Assembly (NCBI GenBank): GCA_013399855.1
Contig: VXAY01005980.1
Location: forward strand, 124,001 to 188,000
Direction: 5' to 3'
Length of the DNA: 64,000 bases
Origin: Oxyruncus cristatus
Taxonomy: Eukaryota > Chordata > Aves > Passeriformes > Cotingidae
The first letter of the stretch is position 1, and each line of letters starts with the position of its first letter. Below the pieces are notes generated by a model. That model did not search any database, was not told the DNA's origin, and was given only the letters and a program-made list of their open reading frames with translations. The position numbers and the translations under genes were made by a program. Positions 21,697 to 35,230 of the stretch are shown one piece after another.

Positions 21697-24600
21697 CTGC
21701 GGACAGACAGGGATCGTGTTAGAAGGGAAGGGCAGCAACCCCGCACTCCCTCCCAGCTCATCACACCTTGGCTCTCCAATCCCAGCCACCCAAAGCAGCT
21801 CCCAGCCTGCACAGGTGCCATCGCCCTCCCTGGCACTCCAGCCAGTCCCCCAAAATGACATCGCAGGGCACCCTGAGCCCCCTCCCACTGAAAATCCTAC
21901 CACCACAAACTTGGCAGACTGAGGATCCCCATCCATAACCGTGACTTTTTAATTGGTCTGGGAAAGCTGGGAACCACTTAAGGATGGGTTTTACCAGGAA
22001 ATGCACTGAGGAAGCCAAACAGCCCTTTTGGTGAATTACCCAAAGCAGATGGCAGAGCGGAGCACAGGGGTATTGGGGAGCCTGTGCCCTGCTTCCCACA
22101 CCAGGCACAAGGAGCCATCCCACAGGCAGCACTATAAATCCCTCAAAGAGCTGGAGCAGACGAGTCTGTGGGCTCTTGCATTTGCACATGTAACCCTTCT
22201 CCAACTATGGCAGTTGCCCACACCTCAGCAGGAGCATCCTCCCACGGAGCACGGCACATCCCCTGCTGTGGCATGCGGCACCCAGTGCCGAACACAACCC
22301 TGTGCCAATGGGGGGACAGGACGAGCAGCCCCTCTCGGTGCCCTCTCTGTCACAGAGCAGCGGGAAACGCCCTGAGCTGCCAGCAGGCTCAGCAATTACC
22401 ATTTTGGTTTGATGTAACATGTCACCAACATGTCACATCTCGTCACAGCCCTCTCCCTTCCCCAACAGCACCGCACCGTGCGAGGCTCTGCTCCCCTCGC
22501 ATCTCCTCTAAGATGCTGCCCCACGTAAAGCAGCAAAAAAATGCCTGACAGGCAAATTTTTGTTGTTGTTTGTTTTGTTTTTTCCTGGGAAAAAAAATCA
22601 TTAGGCCAAAGCCCAAAAAAATCTTTACTCCATTTTACTCAGCTTTTACACGAGAAAGACTTTTGTTGAACTCAGCAGGAGTTAATGAGAGCTTTACATG
22701 GCTAAACGGGCTAATCCTCCGCAGCGGCGCCCGCACAGTCCTTGGGAGCACGACAGAATGTGCATCTGGTTGACAGAAGCATTTGTACACTCCCTCCGTG
22801 CGTGAGCAAGCGAAGCTAAAGGAGCTGACCTGGATACTCCCAAGCACAGGCTTTTTCTGCTCAGTAGATCTCTGCTTTTTTCCTAATTGGGTATTTTTTC
22901 AAAGCGTAACAGCATTTATTTTGGGGAGGGAGAAGGCAATGCAGGGAAAGAGCGCAGAAGGAGAAAGGGAAGAGCCAGAAACAGACAACAGAAACCAAAA
23001 TAGTTCAGGTTGGGGGAGGAAAGATTTCAAGGCTTCAAAAAACCACAAACCACCCAAACCATGGTGGTGGTGGGTTTTTTTTAGAGGCCGGCAGAGCGGT
23101 GTCAGCACGAAGAGTGTCCCCCATGTGCTGTAGGTAATGCTGTGTCTCCACTGGCAAGAAGTCAGGAGTGCAGGCTCCAGCCAGAGCATCAAGCACGGGC
23201 TCACCTTTGGAACACTCATGTTCGCTCCAGCAGCACGTCAGGCTAAATTTCAGCCTCTGTCCAACTCCCCAGCGTCACCTGAAATGTCTCCTTGCAAGGA
23301 AGGAGAGGTGCTGGGCACCTCCTGGTGCGTCACTCACCCCCAGGTGAGTGCCTGGGGTGACTGCCTGGTGTTAGCCACCTCTAACATCACCTGTGACCAC
23401 CTCCAGATCTTGTCCCCTTCCCAGCTCTCTGTGTTGCCCAAACTCAGAGCTTTTATGAACAGATAATGAACAGCACAAAGGAAGATGTGCCCAGCCACAC
23501 CTAGTGCTTGCTGCATCCCAGCCACTGCCTGGAAGCTTCTGAAAGACAAAATATAGGTGCTTGGTGCTTGGGATTGGCAGCTCACAGGAAAAACAGATAT
23601 GCCCCCAGATATATGTTTCCATCTCCTCCGGCCTCCTCATGACATTCCAGGCTGCAGCTTGCAGAAGTTTGCTCCTGTGGGACCTGTCCCAGCATCACTG
23701 TGTTGTTCATGGCAGCATCGGGAAAATGTGTGGGAAGAGGCAACGTACAACTCTCGTTTTCCCCGGGTTGCGCTGGAAATTCATGTCCCAGTGTGACCAG
23801 GCAGCATTGGTGACACCCAAAGAGCAAGTGGCCCTTGCCCCTGCCATCGCTCCCCTGGCCAGAGGCTCTGTGATAAGGAAGGACATGGTGGGGGACACCC
23901 AGACAGGGCAGACCCCCCCCCGCCCCAAGGGCACTGTGGGTCACCCTCCACCTGTGTCCCTTCCAGCGATGCCAGGCAAGGGGCTGCCACCCCAGGAGCA
24001 TCCTCCTGGCCACCCTGCTGGCTGGCACAGCCCCAGGAGATGGATTCGGGGATGGAAGCAGCGAGTCTGGTTACCTCGGAGGAATTTTGTGTGGCATGCG
24101 ATCTTCTGAGGGCTTTGCAACAACAGATAAGAGCAAGTGTCCTTCAGAATAAATAGCAGCGTGTAGGAGTTGCTGTTGTCTTGGCAACGCAGCGTGATGT
24201 GCCCGGCGCGGCGGCGGGGATAGATGCGGCAGCGCATGGCACGGCCAGCGGCAGGACCACCCGGACCTCCCCTGCTGCCCCTCAGCCCCCCACCCCGAAC
24301 CAGCACCCTGCCAAGGCAGGGCAGTGAGAGAGACACGTCCCAAAGGGCACCTGGGAGCAGGGACATATCCCTCCTGGAGCTCCTGCCACCTCATCCCTGC
24401 CCCAGAAAACCTGGGCTCTTCCAGGAGAGCCTGCTGCGACTGGCACGGCACGGCACGGCGCCCTGGGAGCCCCCGCCTCTCCACCTCCCCGCCGCCCAAA
24501 CAGGCAGGAGAGCGTTGGGTGCCTCTTGGGAGCACGAGCGCAAAGTCACCACTGCTCAGAGCCTGGGAGGGCGTTCCAGCACACGTCTCCAATGGCACAA

Positions 24601-27600
24601 GCTGCCCCTCACTGGAGGGAGAGCAGAGGCAGAGGATCCTCTGCTGCTCCCTAGGGATCACTCCCTAACTGCACCCAGAGGGAGGCTCTGGCATAGGGAA
24701 GGGAACACATTGTCCAGACAGACGTAGCACCCATCTGCCTTGGTCTGGGGGCACAGAGCCAGCCCCGGCTGGGAGTACATGTGGACCAGAGAGATGCATT
24801 GGGAAAGGCCTCGGTTATGCTGCTCACTCAGGAATCAGGGATTTGGTTATTCCTGACACCCCCATAAACACATACAAGCTTTCTTGCAAAGAGATTTGGG
24901 GAGCGTGGGCACTTTTCACATTACTTTTCCCATCTTGTAGGTACATGGGAATGTTATCCCAAAATACTTTTCAACTCAAGGAAAAATTCAATAAAACTCT
25001 GAAACTGGGTTGGAAAAAAGAAATGCATAGCAGAGATATTTGAGAAGATGAACTCCCTTCCTTGCTCTCCTCATCCAAGGCCTTTGCCAATCACAAATCC
25101 ACTCCCATGGCTCCGTGGATAGCGAGGCAGCCGCACTCACACACAGGAAGGGGAACTCTAGAAATATTTACCTGCCAGAAGCACAAGAGCAGATTTCAAG
25201 GAAACCCATGAGCTAATGACATGGATCAGGCACACCAGGCGCTCTGGGACTCTTTGCTCAGTCCATCTGTTCCAAAGGTGACAGAGCAGTGGGTGTCAAA
25301 GGTGCCACTGGAGCGGCTGGAGCCACTGCAGCCTCCATACCCAACATGACACCTTTCAGAGCCCTCCTCTGTATGAAACCCCTTCCTGAATCCTTCCAGC
25401 TGCAGCCATGTGCTTTGAAGAGGAGGACAGTTGGCACTTGAGAGAGAGATTAATTTCAAGGATGCTGGAGGACACGAGCTCGCCGCTGTCTTCGGCAGTC
25501 AGGAAGAGGCTGCCGTGGAACTCAGCTGCTGCCACCACTGCACACGTGGTGCCAACCTCCACACGCAGGGAGGGAAAGCAGGAGTATCCAGCATAAAATG
25601 GGACAGAAGAGTGCCCATCCCAGTGCCAGGGACCTTCAGAGGACGGTGGTACCTTGGGGAGCCCTGATACTGCAGACAGGACACAGGTTAATCCAGCGCA
25701 CCCACTGTGCTCCCAGAAACCCCCAGCTCTGGTAATGTGTCTGAGAATTAACTGGGATCATGGCTTTGACAAACATCAAAACACCACCCGTCAGCACTAA
25801 CCCACTTCCCCGAAGCCTCAAAGGCTCACTTGAGTGCAGCCCCTTTCATAAGGTCCTTGTTTGCTCTCCAACACCAGCCCCTTTCTCCCCTGCCTGTGGA
25901 GACACTTCACAGGAGCACTAACTGCAGAATAGGCTGATTTTTAATGCAGAATTATACAAGTGGAGCCATTCTTCCATTTCATGCCTCCTGTTAGGTAATC
26001 TATCGGTATTGCACAGGGAATCAAGGTTATGTCCTTGTTGGGGTGATTTACGAACTCTGAGTGTTTCATATCTCCAAACACCGAGCAAGGCAGACAGAAA
26101 TATTCCTGTGAATGCCTGGAGCAGGAGCAGGAGCCGTGGTCGGAGTTTGATGTCGGTCAGAGGGTGATATTTGCTTGAGCCAGGCATGACACAGCAGGGA
26201 AGTGGGTGCCACGCTCTGCCATGCTCTAGGAAGAGCATCCTTGGCAGTGTGGCTCTGTGTCCTACAAAGGCGTTCGGAGCACGGCACGTTATGAGAGTAC
26301 GTGCAGGAACTTGTTCCATATGGAAAAGAATGAGGCCGCTGCATCCCACGGGTGACTTTCACACTGGAGCAGGAAGAAGAGGGGAAAACTTCAGTGGCAG
26401 ATACTTGGCCTGCAATCCTTTGTCCCCGTTGAGGTGGGGACTGCAGCCCCAGCCGCAGCCACTCTCCTCTCCATCCCGCTGTCCTGTGCAACAACCCCTG
26501 CAGTGCAGCAACTGTCCTTCGCTGTGACACTACCAACCACTGCCAGGGAAATAGAGCATCGCTGTCCTGCACTCCAGGCTGGACTGGGATCCTCCCCAGG
26601 GCTGGGAGGAGGGAAGATGCATGTTCCCTTCTGAGGGCAGCATGGCTGGGTGCCAAAAGGCACATGAGAAGTTACACCATGGGATCAAGCAGGAGACCTT
26701 GGGGCACCCAGCATGGCACCCAGCATGTCCCATACCACACCACCAGCATCCATGGCACCATGGGGACCTTTCTCCTGAGCCATGTTCTGCTCCGGGATGA
26801 GTCGCTCTGATCCCAGACCCAGTGGGAACTGGGAACATACAACTCACTGTGCCGTCTGCAGCCCCAACTTCTTCCAAGATAATTACAAATTTGTGAAAAT
26901 ATGGCTGCCAAGCTCTTTAAAGCCAGGACTGGGACTTAAAGCACAAAGGCTGACACACAGTAGCACCTAAGTAAATTAAATGTGCCACATCACTACCTAT
27001 CTATATTACAGACCTGAGCTTCAGGATTACCTGCTAATAAAAGTGATATTTAAAACAAGTCCTAAGTTCCTCCGCTGCCCCCTTCTCCCCACAAGTAATT
27101 AAACTGACGCTGCTTCCCACAGCGGAGGGGACGGGATTTATCACGCAGGGAAATCAGCAGAGGGTGAAATAGGTAGAATCCTCACTGCCACGCTGCCACA
27201 GCCAGGCAGACAGCAAACACCCACTTCCTTGGGAAAAGGGGGCGGAAGGGGGTCAGCTGGGGCTGGGAAGTCAGCGGTGCCCCCAGGATGGAAATGCCAA
27301 GATGGAGGTGGCTGGATCCATCCCTGGCTGTGCCTGGGGAGCCGTGAGAGGGGGGCAGGAGGGCAGCCGTGGTGGAGGGGAGCTGCTCGCTCTTCTGCCT
27401 CTGCCTCGAGCTCACCCAGCTGCAAATAAACAATTTTACCATTTGAATAGCCGCGAGTGCGGAAGGCATAATTAATACCCAGCGGTACCATCAGCCAATG
27501 TGCTGATGCGGGAGGTGCAGGCCCTGCCAACGCCGTCAGCGCACAGCTCTGGCGCTGCAGCGCGCGGCCCCGGCTGCTCTCACCTCTGGGCCCGTCCTTC

Positions 27601-28390
27601 GCGGGAGGCACAGGAAGGGCAAAGCCCCAGTGCAGGCGCCTGGGGCTGGGGCTGGGGCTGGAGCCCGCCAGCATGGGACCCCTCCGGCACATCCCACCCC
27701 TGCGCCGTGGGAAGACTCAGGGTCTGGCAGAGCAATGTGGGGGAGAGAAAAATGGAGTGGACAACAGTGGGTGCACATGGCATTGCTGTGAGGCAAGAGC
27801 TGGTTAGCTCTACACTCCCAGTCACTACCTAAGCCAAGCCAACCTTTAACCCCGGGTTTCAAGTTCAGTTCCCATTTCAAAGACTTTAAAGGACACTGAC
27901 AGGACAAAGGGTCCAGTGCCTGCAGCCGGCCTGGGGATGAGTATGAGAGATGAGTTTACGCAGCGAGCTGGCCAGCACCATCCAGCCATGATGGCCAGCC
28001 CAGCTTAACTTGCTCTAGAAAGGGCATGACATCTGCTGTAGAATGTTTTCCCTGGTATTGCAGGATTATTTCAGACAGAATTTGAAAAGTGCTGGGAGCA
28101 GAAAGCCCAAAAGTTCATGTACACCTTCAGACAGAGAAATGTTTCCAGTAAATTTCTGTGCAAGACCAGCACTCAGTGATTCACCTGCCATCACTCTGGC
28201 AGCAGGAGATCCAAACATGGTGTGGCTCCCCAGGGAAGACTCAGTGGGCTATGGGTTCATCTGCCAGAGTGGCAAGGCAGGTGCTGGATGAGCCGGGGGA
28301 CGAAGTGGACAAGTGCTCACCAGGGGGACGACTCAGCTGCAGGCTCTGGTGCTGCATCCCAGGATACTACTGCAACATCCCTTCTGGCAA

Positions 28391-28702
28391 GGCACAGTGT
28401 GGGTACTGCTGGAGCACTGCTCCCAGTGAGGAAGGCACAAGTACTGCTGTAACATCACCCTCCAGCAGCACAGTCTGGGTACTACTGGAGTACCCCCTGC
28501 AGTGGGCACGGTGGGGTACTGCTGGAGCATCCCCCTCAGTGGGCACGGTGGGGGTACTGCTGGAGCATCCCCCCTCAGTGGGCACGGTGGGGGTACTGCT
28601 GGAGCATCCCCCTCAGTGGGCACGGTGGGGGTACTGCTGGAGCATCCCCCTCAGTGGGCACAGTGGGGGTACTGCTGGAGCATCCCCCTCAGTGGGCACG
28701 GC
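28391..28702. repeat. 38-bp minisatellite, about eight copies
   Basis: The unit is GGGCACGGTGGGGGTACTGC followed by TGGAGCATCCCCCTCAGT. About five near-identical copies occupy 28,503-28,702, preceded by three diverged ones from 28,391. Single-base length changes in the G and C runs separate otherwise identical copies. The array lies in AJAP1 intron 1. Its period is not a multiple of three and it does not look coding. Confidence 0.95.
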
Positions 28703-31700
28703 GCAGCCGCTGCTTCCCCCGCCGCCGCCCGGCCGGCAAACACTGCGTGTATTTAGCGTGGCAGGGATGGACAGTGGGGCATTTCATCAACCCGGCAGCG
28801 ATAACACTCAGCTTTTGTCCCGCCCGGATAAAGGGGGTTTGTGAGCACTGGCTTTCCAGCCCAAACCTGCACCTGTCACCAAGTTACTCCACTTGTCCCC
28901 CCCTGAGTTCTGTGCCAGTGCTGGGGATCAGGCAGCAATAAGAGCTCCAGCTCAGACACAACTTGCTGGGAAGTTTCAGATTTTCACATCCACCAAAATC
29001 TTGTTGAAAAGCCACAGATTCAAGCGCTGCTATTGCTGATACTAAAAACAATCCATAAACCTAAGGAAATCAGGGTTTCCCCCCTTCTTTTAGCTTCTAC
29101 CTAAACCTCCTCGTGTATTCTGCTGCCTCATGGGCACCACAAAATCACTGCCCAGGCTTTACATGCTGACGCCAACCCGGGAGGTCCCAGCACACGGGAT
29201 GGTGCTGCCCTCTCCCATCCCCATGTACCAAACACATGGAAAAACCGGTTTGCTGAGGAAATGTGACTGCAATGAGCGTGTTAGACCCGGAGCCTGGAGA
29301 TCGTCCCCAATGCTGCCCACAATAAATAAGGCCAGCGGCTGGGCTGAGCAGCTCCCTGCTGCGGACGCAGGTGCGGGCAGGACGGCGCATTTCCCGCAGC
29401 CACCAGCCAAGGAATTTCTGCTTTCCCTGCTTTGCTCGTGAATTTTCTTCCTTTGCCACACATCTGCCATCCTGCAGGATCATCAGATCTCCTCCTCGGA
29501 TAAAGGGACCACCGCACTGGGGTGTCCAAGCAGGATGCAATGCCCAAACGCTGTGGGATGTGATGGGATTGGATGGAAGAAGTGAGGCTCTCCCCACCAG
29601 GATTGCAATAATTCTGCCCGATCTCAGACTAGAGCTGGAGCCTTATGAGGGGTTTCCCTCTTCTGAATACATATCCACAAAGTGATTCCAAGAGACAGTA
29701 ACTAATTCCACCCAGCCCTCAGCTCTGAAGGACCTACAGAGAGGAAAACCGTGGCACAAGCTACAGCTGACACCCTTTAGCCCTGCTGCTTCCCGGGTAA
29801 ATACCCAGTGCTGATCTTATTTTCTAAATGAATGTGCCCAGGAGCATCATTACAATGAATGCAGGAAATGCTCTGATCTATGAAAATAAGGTAAGTTGGC
29901 TCAGTACATCTAAAGTAGTAGCTTAATGAGCTTTAAAACAAAATAATTGAAAGAGGCGTCGTTGTAACACAACATGTCTTTGCAGGAGCCACCCATCGGA
30001 GCCCACCACAATATCTGTATCAATGGGAAATGCCACCAACCACAGAACACAACGAGGAGAATATATCTCCTAATGGGATTTTTTATGATGAGCTCCCAGA
30101 GAGCCCTGTTTTCCCACGAGTAAAGATAAACACTGACCCACTGGAAGTGTCTGGAAGACCAGCACACGGCCCAGCTGCCTCCTTCCCATGGCAAAGGCTG
30201 GATGTCTGCATAGGCAAATCCGACTAACTCAGGTCTTCACTCCAGCCTCCTGGTGGAGCTGCTCTCAATTCACAGTAGAAAGACTGAGATCCAGACCTGT
30301 CTTTCTCCCAAGAAGGCCCTGGCAGGCCAGGGATGCATAGCCTGCCGGGAAACCTCAGCAGCCATTCCCAAGAATGAACACAGGGAACATGTCAAGAGTT
30401 TCAAAAGCTCCTGAAACTCTTACAGAAATGGAGATGAGAGGAATGAAGCCTCTGAAAGCAGAGAGAGGCACAGATGGCTTTTCTGGAGCAAGAAATACAA
30501 TGGGAAAAAAACAGAGCAGCAGAGCTCTCTTTGAAGGTGTGAAACGTCAGTAGGGAAGCCTGGAGAAAGCCAAGGCCTGGGAGCTGGGAGCTCAGTGCAG
30601 GGCGCTGCATTGCCTGGCTGAGGCTCCAGCTGCAGCCCCCCTGCTCCTGAGACAGCACCAGCTCTGCCCAGCCCCAGCTGGGGACATCCCACTGCCAGAG
30701 AAGGCTCAGTGCGACACACAGCATGGAGAAATGTGAACAGCCCAATAAGATGCTGAAAAAGCCAAGCCAAAATAGAAAGCAAAGGCAGTGGAAATGAACT
30801 CTGGGGCAAAGACTCTTGATCCTGTCACGGAGAGTTTTAAATCCCTTTTTAGCACCAAGCAATTTCTTTTCCACAGAGGAGAGCCTTTCTCCCTGCCATG
30901 GCCACCTCACTGCATATACAGCATCCAGCCAGCTCACAGGCACTCCCATTCCACCCATGGCAAAATCCTGGTGAATCAAGGTGATGGTGAGGAGAAGCCC
31001 CCAGCACCTCAAGAACACCGTGCCACTGGGGGCGAGTCCTGCAAGTCAGGAATCACTGTGCCCTGCATCTCATTAAAACAACAATAATCCCCTTTGTGGG
31101 AGAGATTTAACTTTCTGAGCATTATCTCCAGTGGGTCAGCAGCAAGGGATGACCTCCTGCATCCCTCAGTATCTCAGCTTCCTTCAAAGGCCCCTGAGCT
31201 GGCAGCCTCATTTCCACTCCTCATTCATCAAAATCAGCAAAATTGATTTTGCCAGAGAATTTGTCACTTTGACAGGACCCCAGAGTAAGTCCTGAGTACA
31301 TTATGTTGGAGGAGTAGAGCCTCTTACAAAGCCCAGAAACAAGAAGATGAGTAACTCATCCTCGTCCTTCCCACGGAAAACTTGTAAACCCATGAACGGC
31401 AGATAGTTGTAGAAAAAGGGACGACTCTTTTTGGGAGCTCCTCCTAAAATAACATTCAGAATGGCCGCACTTTCCCTACGTAATATCCCACAGCTGCAGA
31501 CTCAGCCATGCTTTGGCTCTGGCCGAGAAGAGGCAGAGCTGACCGCGCTCCCAGCGGGATGCACGGCCTCATCTCCCGGCATTAATCACCCATGTTCCGG
31601 TGGGTCCTTAAGTGGATGTCCTCATCCATGTCAATTAACTGACGCTTCATTACTCGAGTGCTGCAGACGGAGCAGAGATGCTATCGCGGGCTCTGGGAGC

Positions 31701-34700
31701 AGGGCTGAGGTCATGCACAGGACTCTGGCAATTATGGAACGCGTCCCTGAGGAAGCCGTGCTTGCAGGAGGCGAGGCGAGGCTCGCCAGGCAGGCAAATC
31801 CCAGGGGAAATAACCCGGGCTCCCCCCAGCCTTGTCACATCTTCAACCTGAATGACGTGCAGTCAAGTGGCAACATCAATTAGCGCCGTTTGCTCTCACC
31901 GGCGCCACGAACGCTGCCGCTGAGCAGCGAGTCCCCAGCCCTCCCATGCCGAGCACAGCAGCTCTACACAGCTCCTAAGCCAGCATTACACAGCCACATT
32001 CCCAACTTACAGGGGCATAAACCATGGCTGGAGTTTCTCCTGACCGTCCCAGGACGCTGCAGAAGAGGCACAGCTAATATGGACAGGAGCCGTCGATCCC
32101 CAACAAGCCTTAACTGAGCACCACAGATCCACTCTCCTGCCTGGCATAGGCAGTCCCTTGCACGGTGTGTGCTGTGCTGCCGGTGTCCCACAGCACACGG
32201 TCACTCCTCACCATGGGTCCCTGTGCCAGCACATCCCCATCCCCTCACTTCTCTTGTGCTAGGGCACACGCCCTCCAGTGAGCTCCTGTTTTTCCACCTC
32301 AAGGATTCAAACTTGTTTCTCTCTTGCAGGAGCACCTCGCCATTCCCAGACGACGTGTTGGTTTTGAAGCAGCTTCTGCTCAGCCTTTATTTGGAAGTCA
32401 GTGGAGTTGGCAGCTCTGGCACAGCAGCCAGGCCAGGGAAGCTTCACTGCTCCCACCTTGCCACAGCTAAGCCTCATCCCATGGATGCTTCAGCCGGGGT
32501 CCGGAGCAGCTCCGCAGCCAAGGCTCTGCTTCTCCTCCCTGCCAGCTTCTTCAGTAGGAGATGAAGAGTCCTTTCCATACCCACAGAGATGCTGCGCCAG
32601 GGAACGGCTTCTGCTCCCAATGGTTTTGGCTCATGGGGACAGAGCAGCCACTGGCAGAAGGGACACTGTGCCGCCGGGATGCTCCAACACTGCCAGGAAA
32701 GCAGAGCTGCCGAGAAAGACCTTCAGAGCAAACTTCAACAAAAATCATCGCATGTCAAAGCGTATCTCCTGCCTACACATCATCTCCAAGTCACAAGGAG
32801 ACATTTTGCAGATCGGAGTTGGAAATGAGCACTTTGTGAATGACTGGCTTTATTTATTTTTTTAAGTCCTCAGGCAAGTCCCAGTGGGTGCTTTGGCCTC
32901 CAGCCTCGGACACACAGTGCCCGCAGACCCTGTCCCTCTCGTCTCCATAGAGCTGCTCATCCACCTCCAGCCAAGCTATGTTTCTCCTCCTTTTCTCACT
33001 GTTGCCTGGGACCAGAAATGCCAAATCCCTCAGCACTGCTGGGAAGACACATCCAGCTGCACATGGGGCATGTCTCCACCCTGCTCCCAGAGCATCCCGT
33101 CCAGCAGCCCTGGTCCCAGGTGAACATGCACAGCACCCAGCCCTGCCACCATGCCACGGGCAGCAGGGGCGCTTTGCCTCCAGCCTGGGCAGCCGTGTGA
33201 GACAGTGGGGGGAGACGGAGCCAAAACACCCATCGGCTCCCACCGTGTCCCCACACGAAGGCGCCCAGCGCCGCGCTGAAAGGAGGCTTTAGCGCGGGGT
33301 CGCCTCACAGAGCCAGAGAAAGCAACTGATAAACCCAGAGAGCAGGAGAGATTCAGCAGCAGACAAAACCTCATTTCACAAGGAATCCTCATAAAACCAA
33401 ATTAATGTTGAAGGATGAAGGCAGGTAAACCTCCCACGGTTAAGTTCAGGCCACTGAGACTCAGTTTAAATCTCTCAGCAGTTCTGATTTAATCAATGCA
33501 TTTCCAAGTGAAATTAGATGAAGTACATCTCCATCACAGGAAATTATATAAGCTATCAAAGTCTGTAGGTGTAGGTCCCGGTAAGAAGAACCACAAGAAA
33601 TATTCATATCAACTTGAATCTCATTTTTAAGGGGCTAGTTCAGGTCCAGAGTTTAACATTATTTCATTGAAAAAAAATCACTGATGAAAACAGTGAGCCA
33701 AGGCAAGGAAGGGCCAACCAGCAGCTTTGGGAGCATCCCCTGGAAAACCCACAGTGGCTGCTGGGACCCTGGGCTTGGCCAGAAACCCCCCTCCCAGCAG
33801 TACCACCCAGCACAGCATGGGAGGGAAGGAAGATGGAAAGAAAGACAGAAGGAAAACCTCTTTGTTTTAAAGGATGGGGTGAAAGCACCAATGGGGCAGC
33901 TCCATCCACTGATCCCATCCTACACATTTGGCCTCCAGGAATTAACCTGCTAGAAGAGTTTTGCTGTCAAAACCAAACTCTGTTGGGCTTGAACTACTGT
34001 CACCTACATGATGACCACCAGCTGTCAAGGAGAACAACAGGCACCACAAGCCAGAGCAGAGCAGCTCCTTCTCCTCTGGCTCAGCACATCGATTCCCGTA
34101 ATCTTTCCTCCCAGTCCTTGTCCCATTAGCTATATTTAAAGGCTTAGGCATGCATACATTTCCATAATGAACCTCAGACCTGTCGGAAGTCCCATGGATT
34201 ATTCACACCCTACACAGCTGTCCTTGGGAGCCACTGGCAGTGCTCACCACCGCCCTGTATACGTGCACACCCTATAGATACCAAGGTAAATAAGCCGCGC
34301 TGAGAGAGCTCACAGATCAGGTTGGGTGGGGAAGATAGGAACAAGGCTGGAGAGCTGGCCTCTGCCTTGCTGCCATTCCCTGTTACAGGCTGGGCTCTGA
34401 AGGAACATCAGCAACTCCTCCTTTCCAGCAGATGACCATTACATAAGGCAGAGCCAAGCCGCGGTGCCCCAGTGCCGGGAGCAGCTGGACCAACGGCTCG
34501 CCCGTCCTGTGTCCTGCTTGCCAAGGCCTGGCAGGGTGGCTGTGACATGGGGCAGACCCCGAGCATCCCAGGCAAGCGTCAGCACCACGACAGCTCCCAC
34601 CCGTCACCCCACCGGAGACACCACAAAGGCGATGTGGTGGCTCCGGCATTATTACAACAATTATTCATGCTCTGGGAAGTGGCTGACGAAGCCCCGCGCC

Positions 34701-34959
34701 GCTCCCCTCGCCTCATCTGGGAAATTGCTGCCAGTGTGGAGGTACGAAGCGCTGCATAAAAGCGCAGTTTATTCAAGCATTATTGTGGCTGTTAAGTATC
34801 ATAGCCGGTGACACCAGATGAATTTCTGTGGCAATCAATCCACCTGGGAGCAGCCAGCTCAGACCCTGTGTGGATGCGGGATGAGTAAGGACTCCTCAGT
34901 GGAGGCCATTAACTCCCACTGCTTACTGCTCTCATTACTTTCCAGACTGCAAGGCTTGC

Positions 34960-35230
34960 ATCTTTGACAAGCGGCTGAATCCACATTTGACAGCATGAAC
35001 CTGATGAGTGAAATTCATGGAAAATGTTTGCTTTGGCAGTAACTACAAGGCCCATAAAGTTTCCTTGGAGCCAATGCGCAGGGATGTATGCCTTTTAATG
35101 AGTTGTTTTATACAATCGCCGAGAAATTGCAAACGGTGGTTTTACTCCTACTGCAAATCACTCTGGAGCTCCATCCTGTAAAAATCATGGCATATTGTTT
35201 AAAACATTGTATTCATAGCTGTGGAGGGGA
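34960..35230. promoter_or_regulatory. AT-rich block in intron 1, candidate conserved noncoding element
   Basis: Complex, non-repetitive sequence with TTTTAATGAG, CAAATCACT and other AT-rich words, contrasting with its CpG-rich right flank. No exon structure fits (see rejected items). Confidence 0.3.

Noticed and set aside
28158..28844. 228-codon frame with repeated peptide units
   Set aside because: It is produced by the 38-bp minisatellite, whose period shifts frame at each copy; no gene structure.
34930..34995. Minus-strand MWIQPLVKDASLAVW, similar to the human AJAP1 start (MWIQ...W) as remembered
   Set aside because: No GT donor gives the TG|G phase that exon 2 requires; the donors present (after AAA or GCA) are in phase 0 and would shift the frame. 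Identity beyond MWIQ is weak and there is no CpG island.
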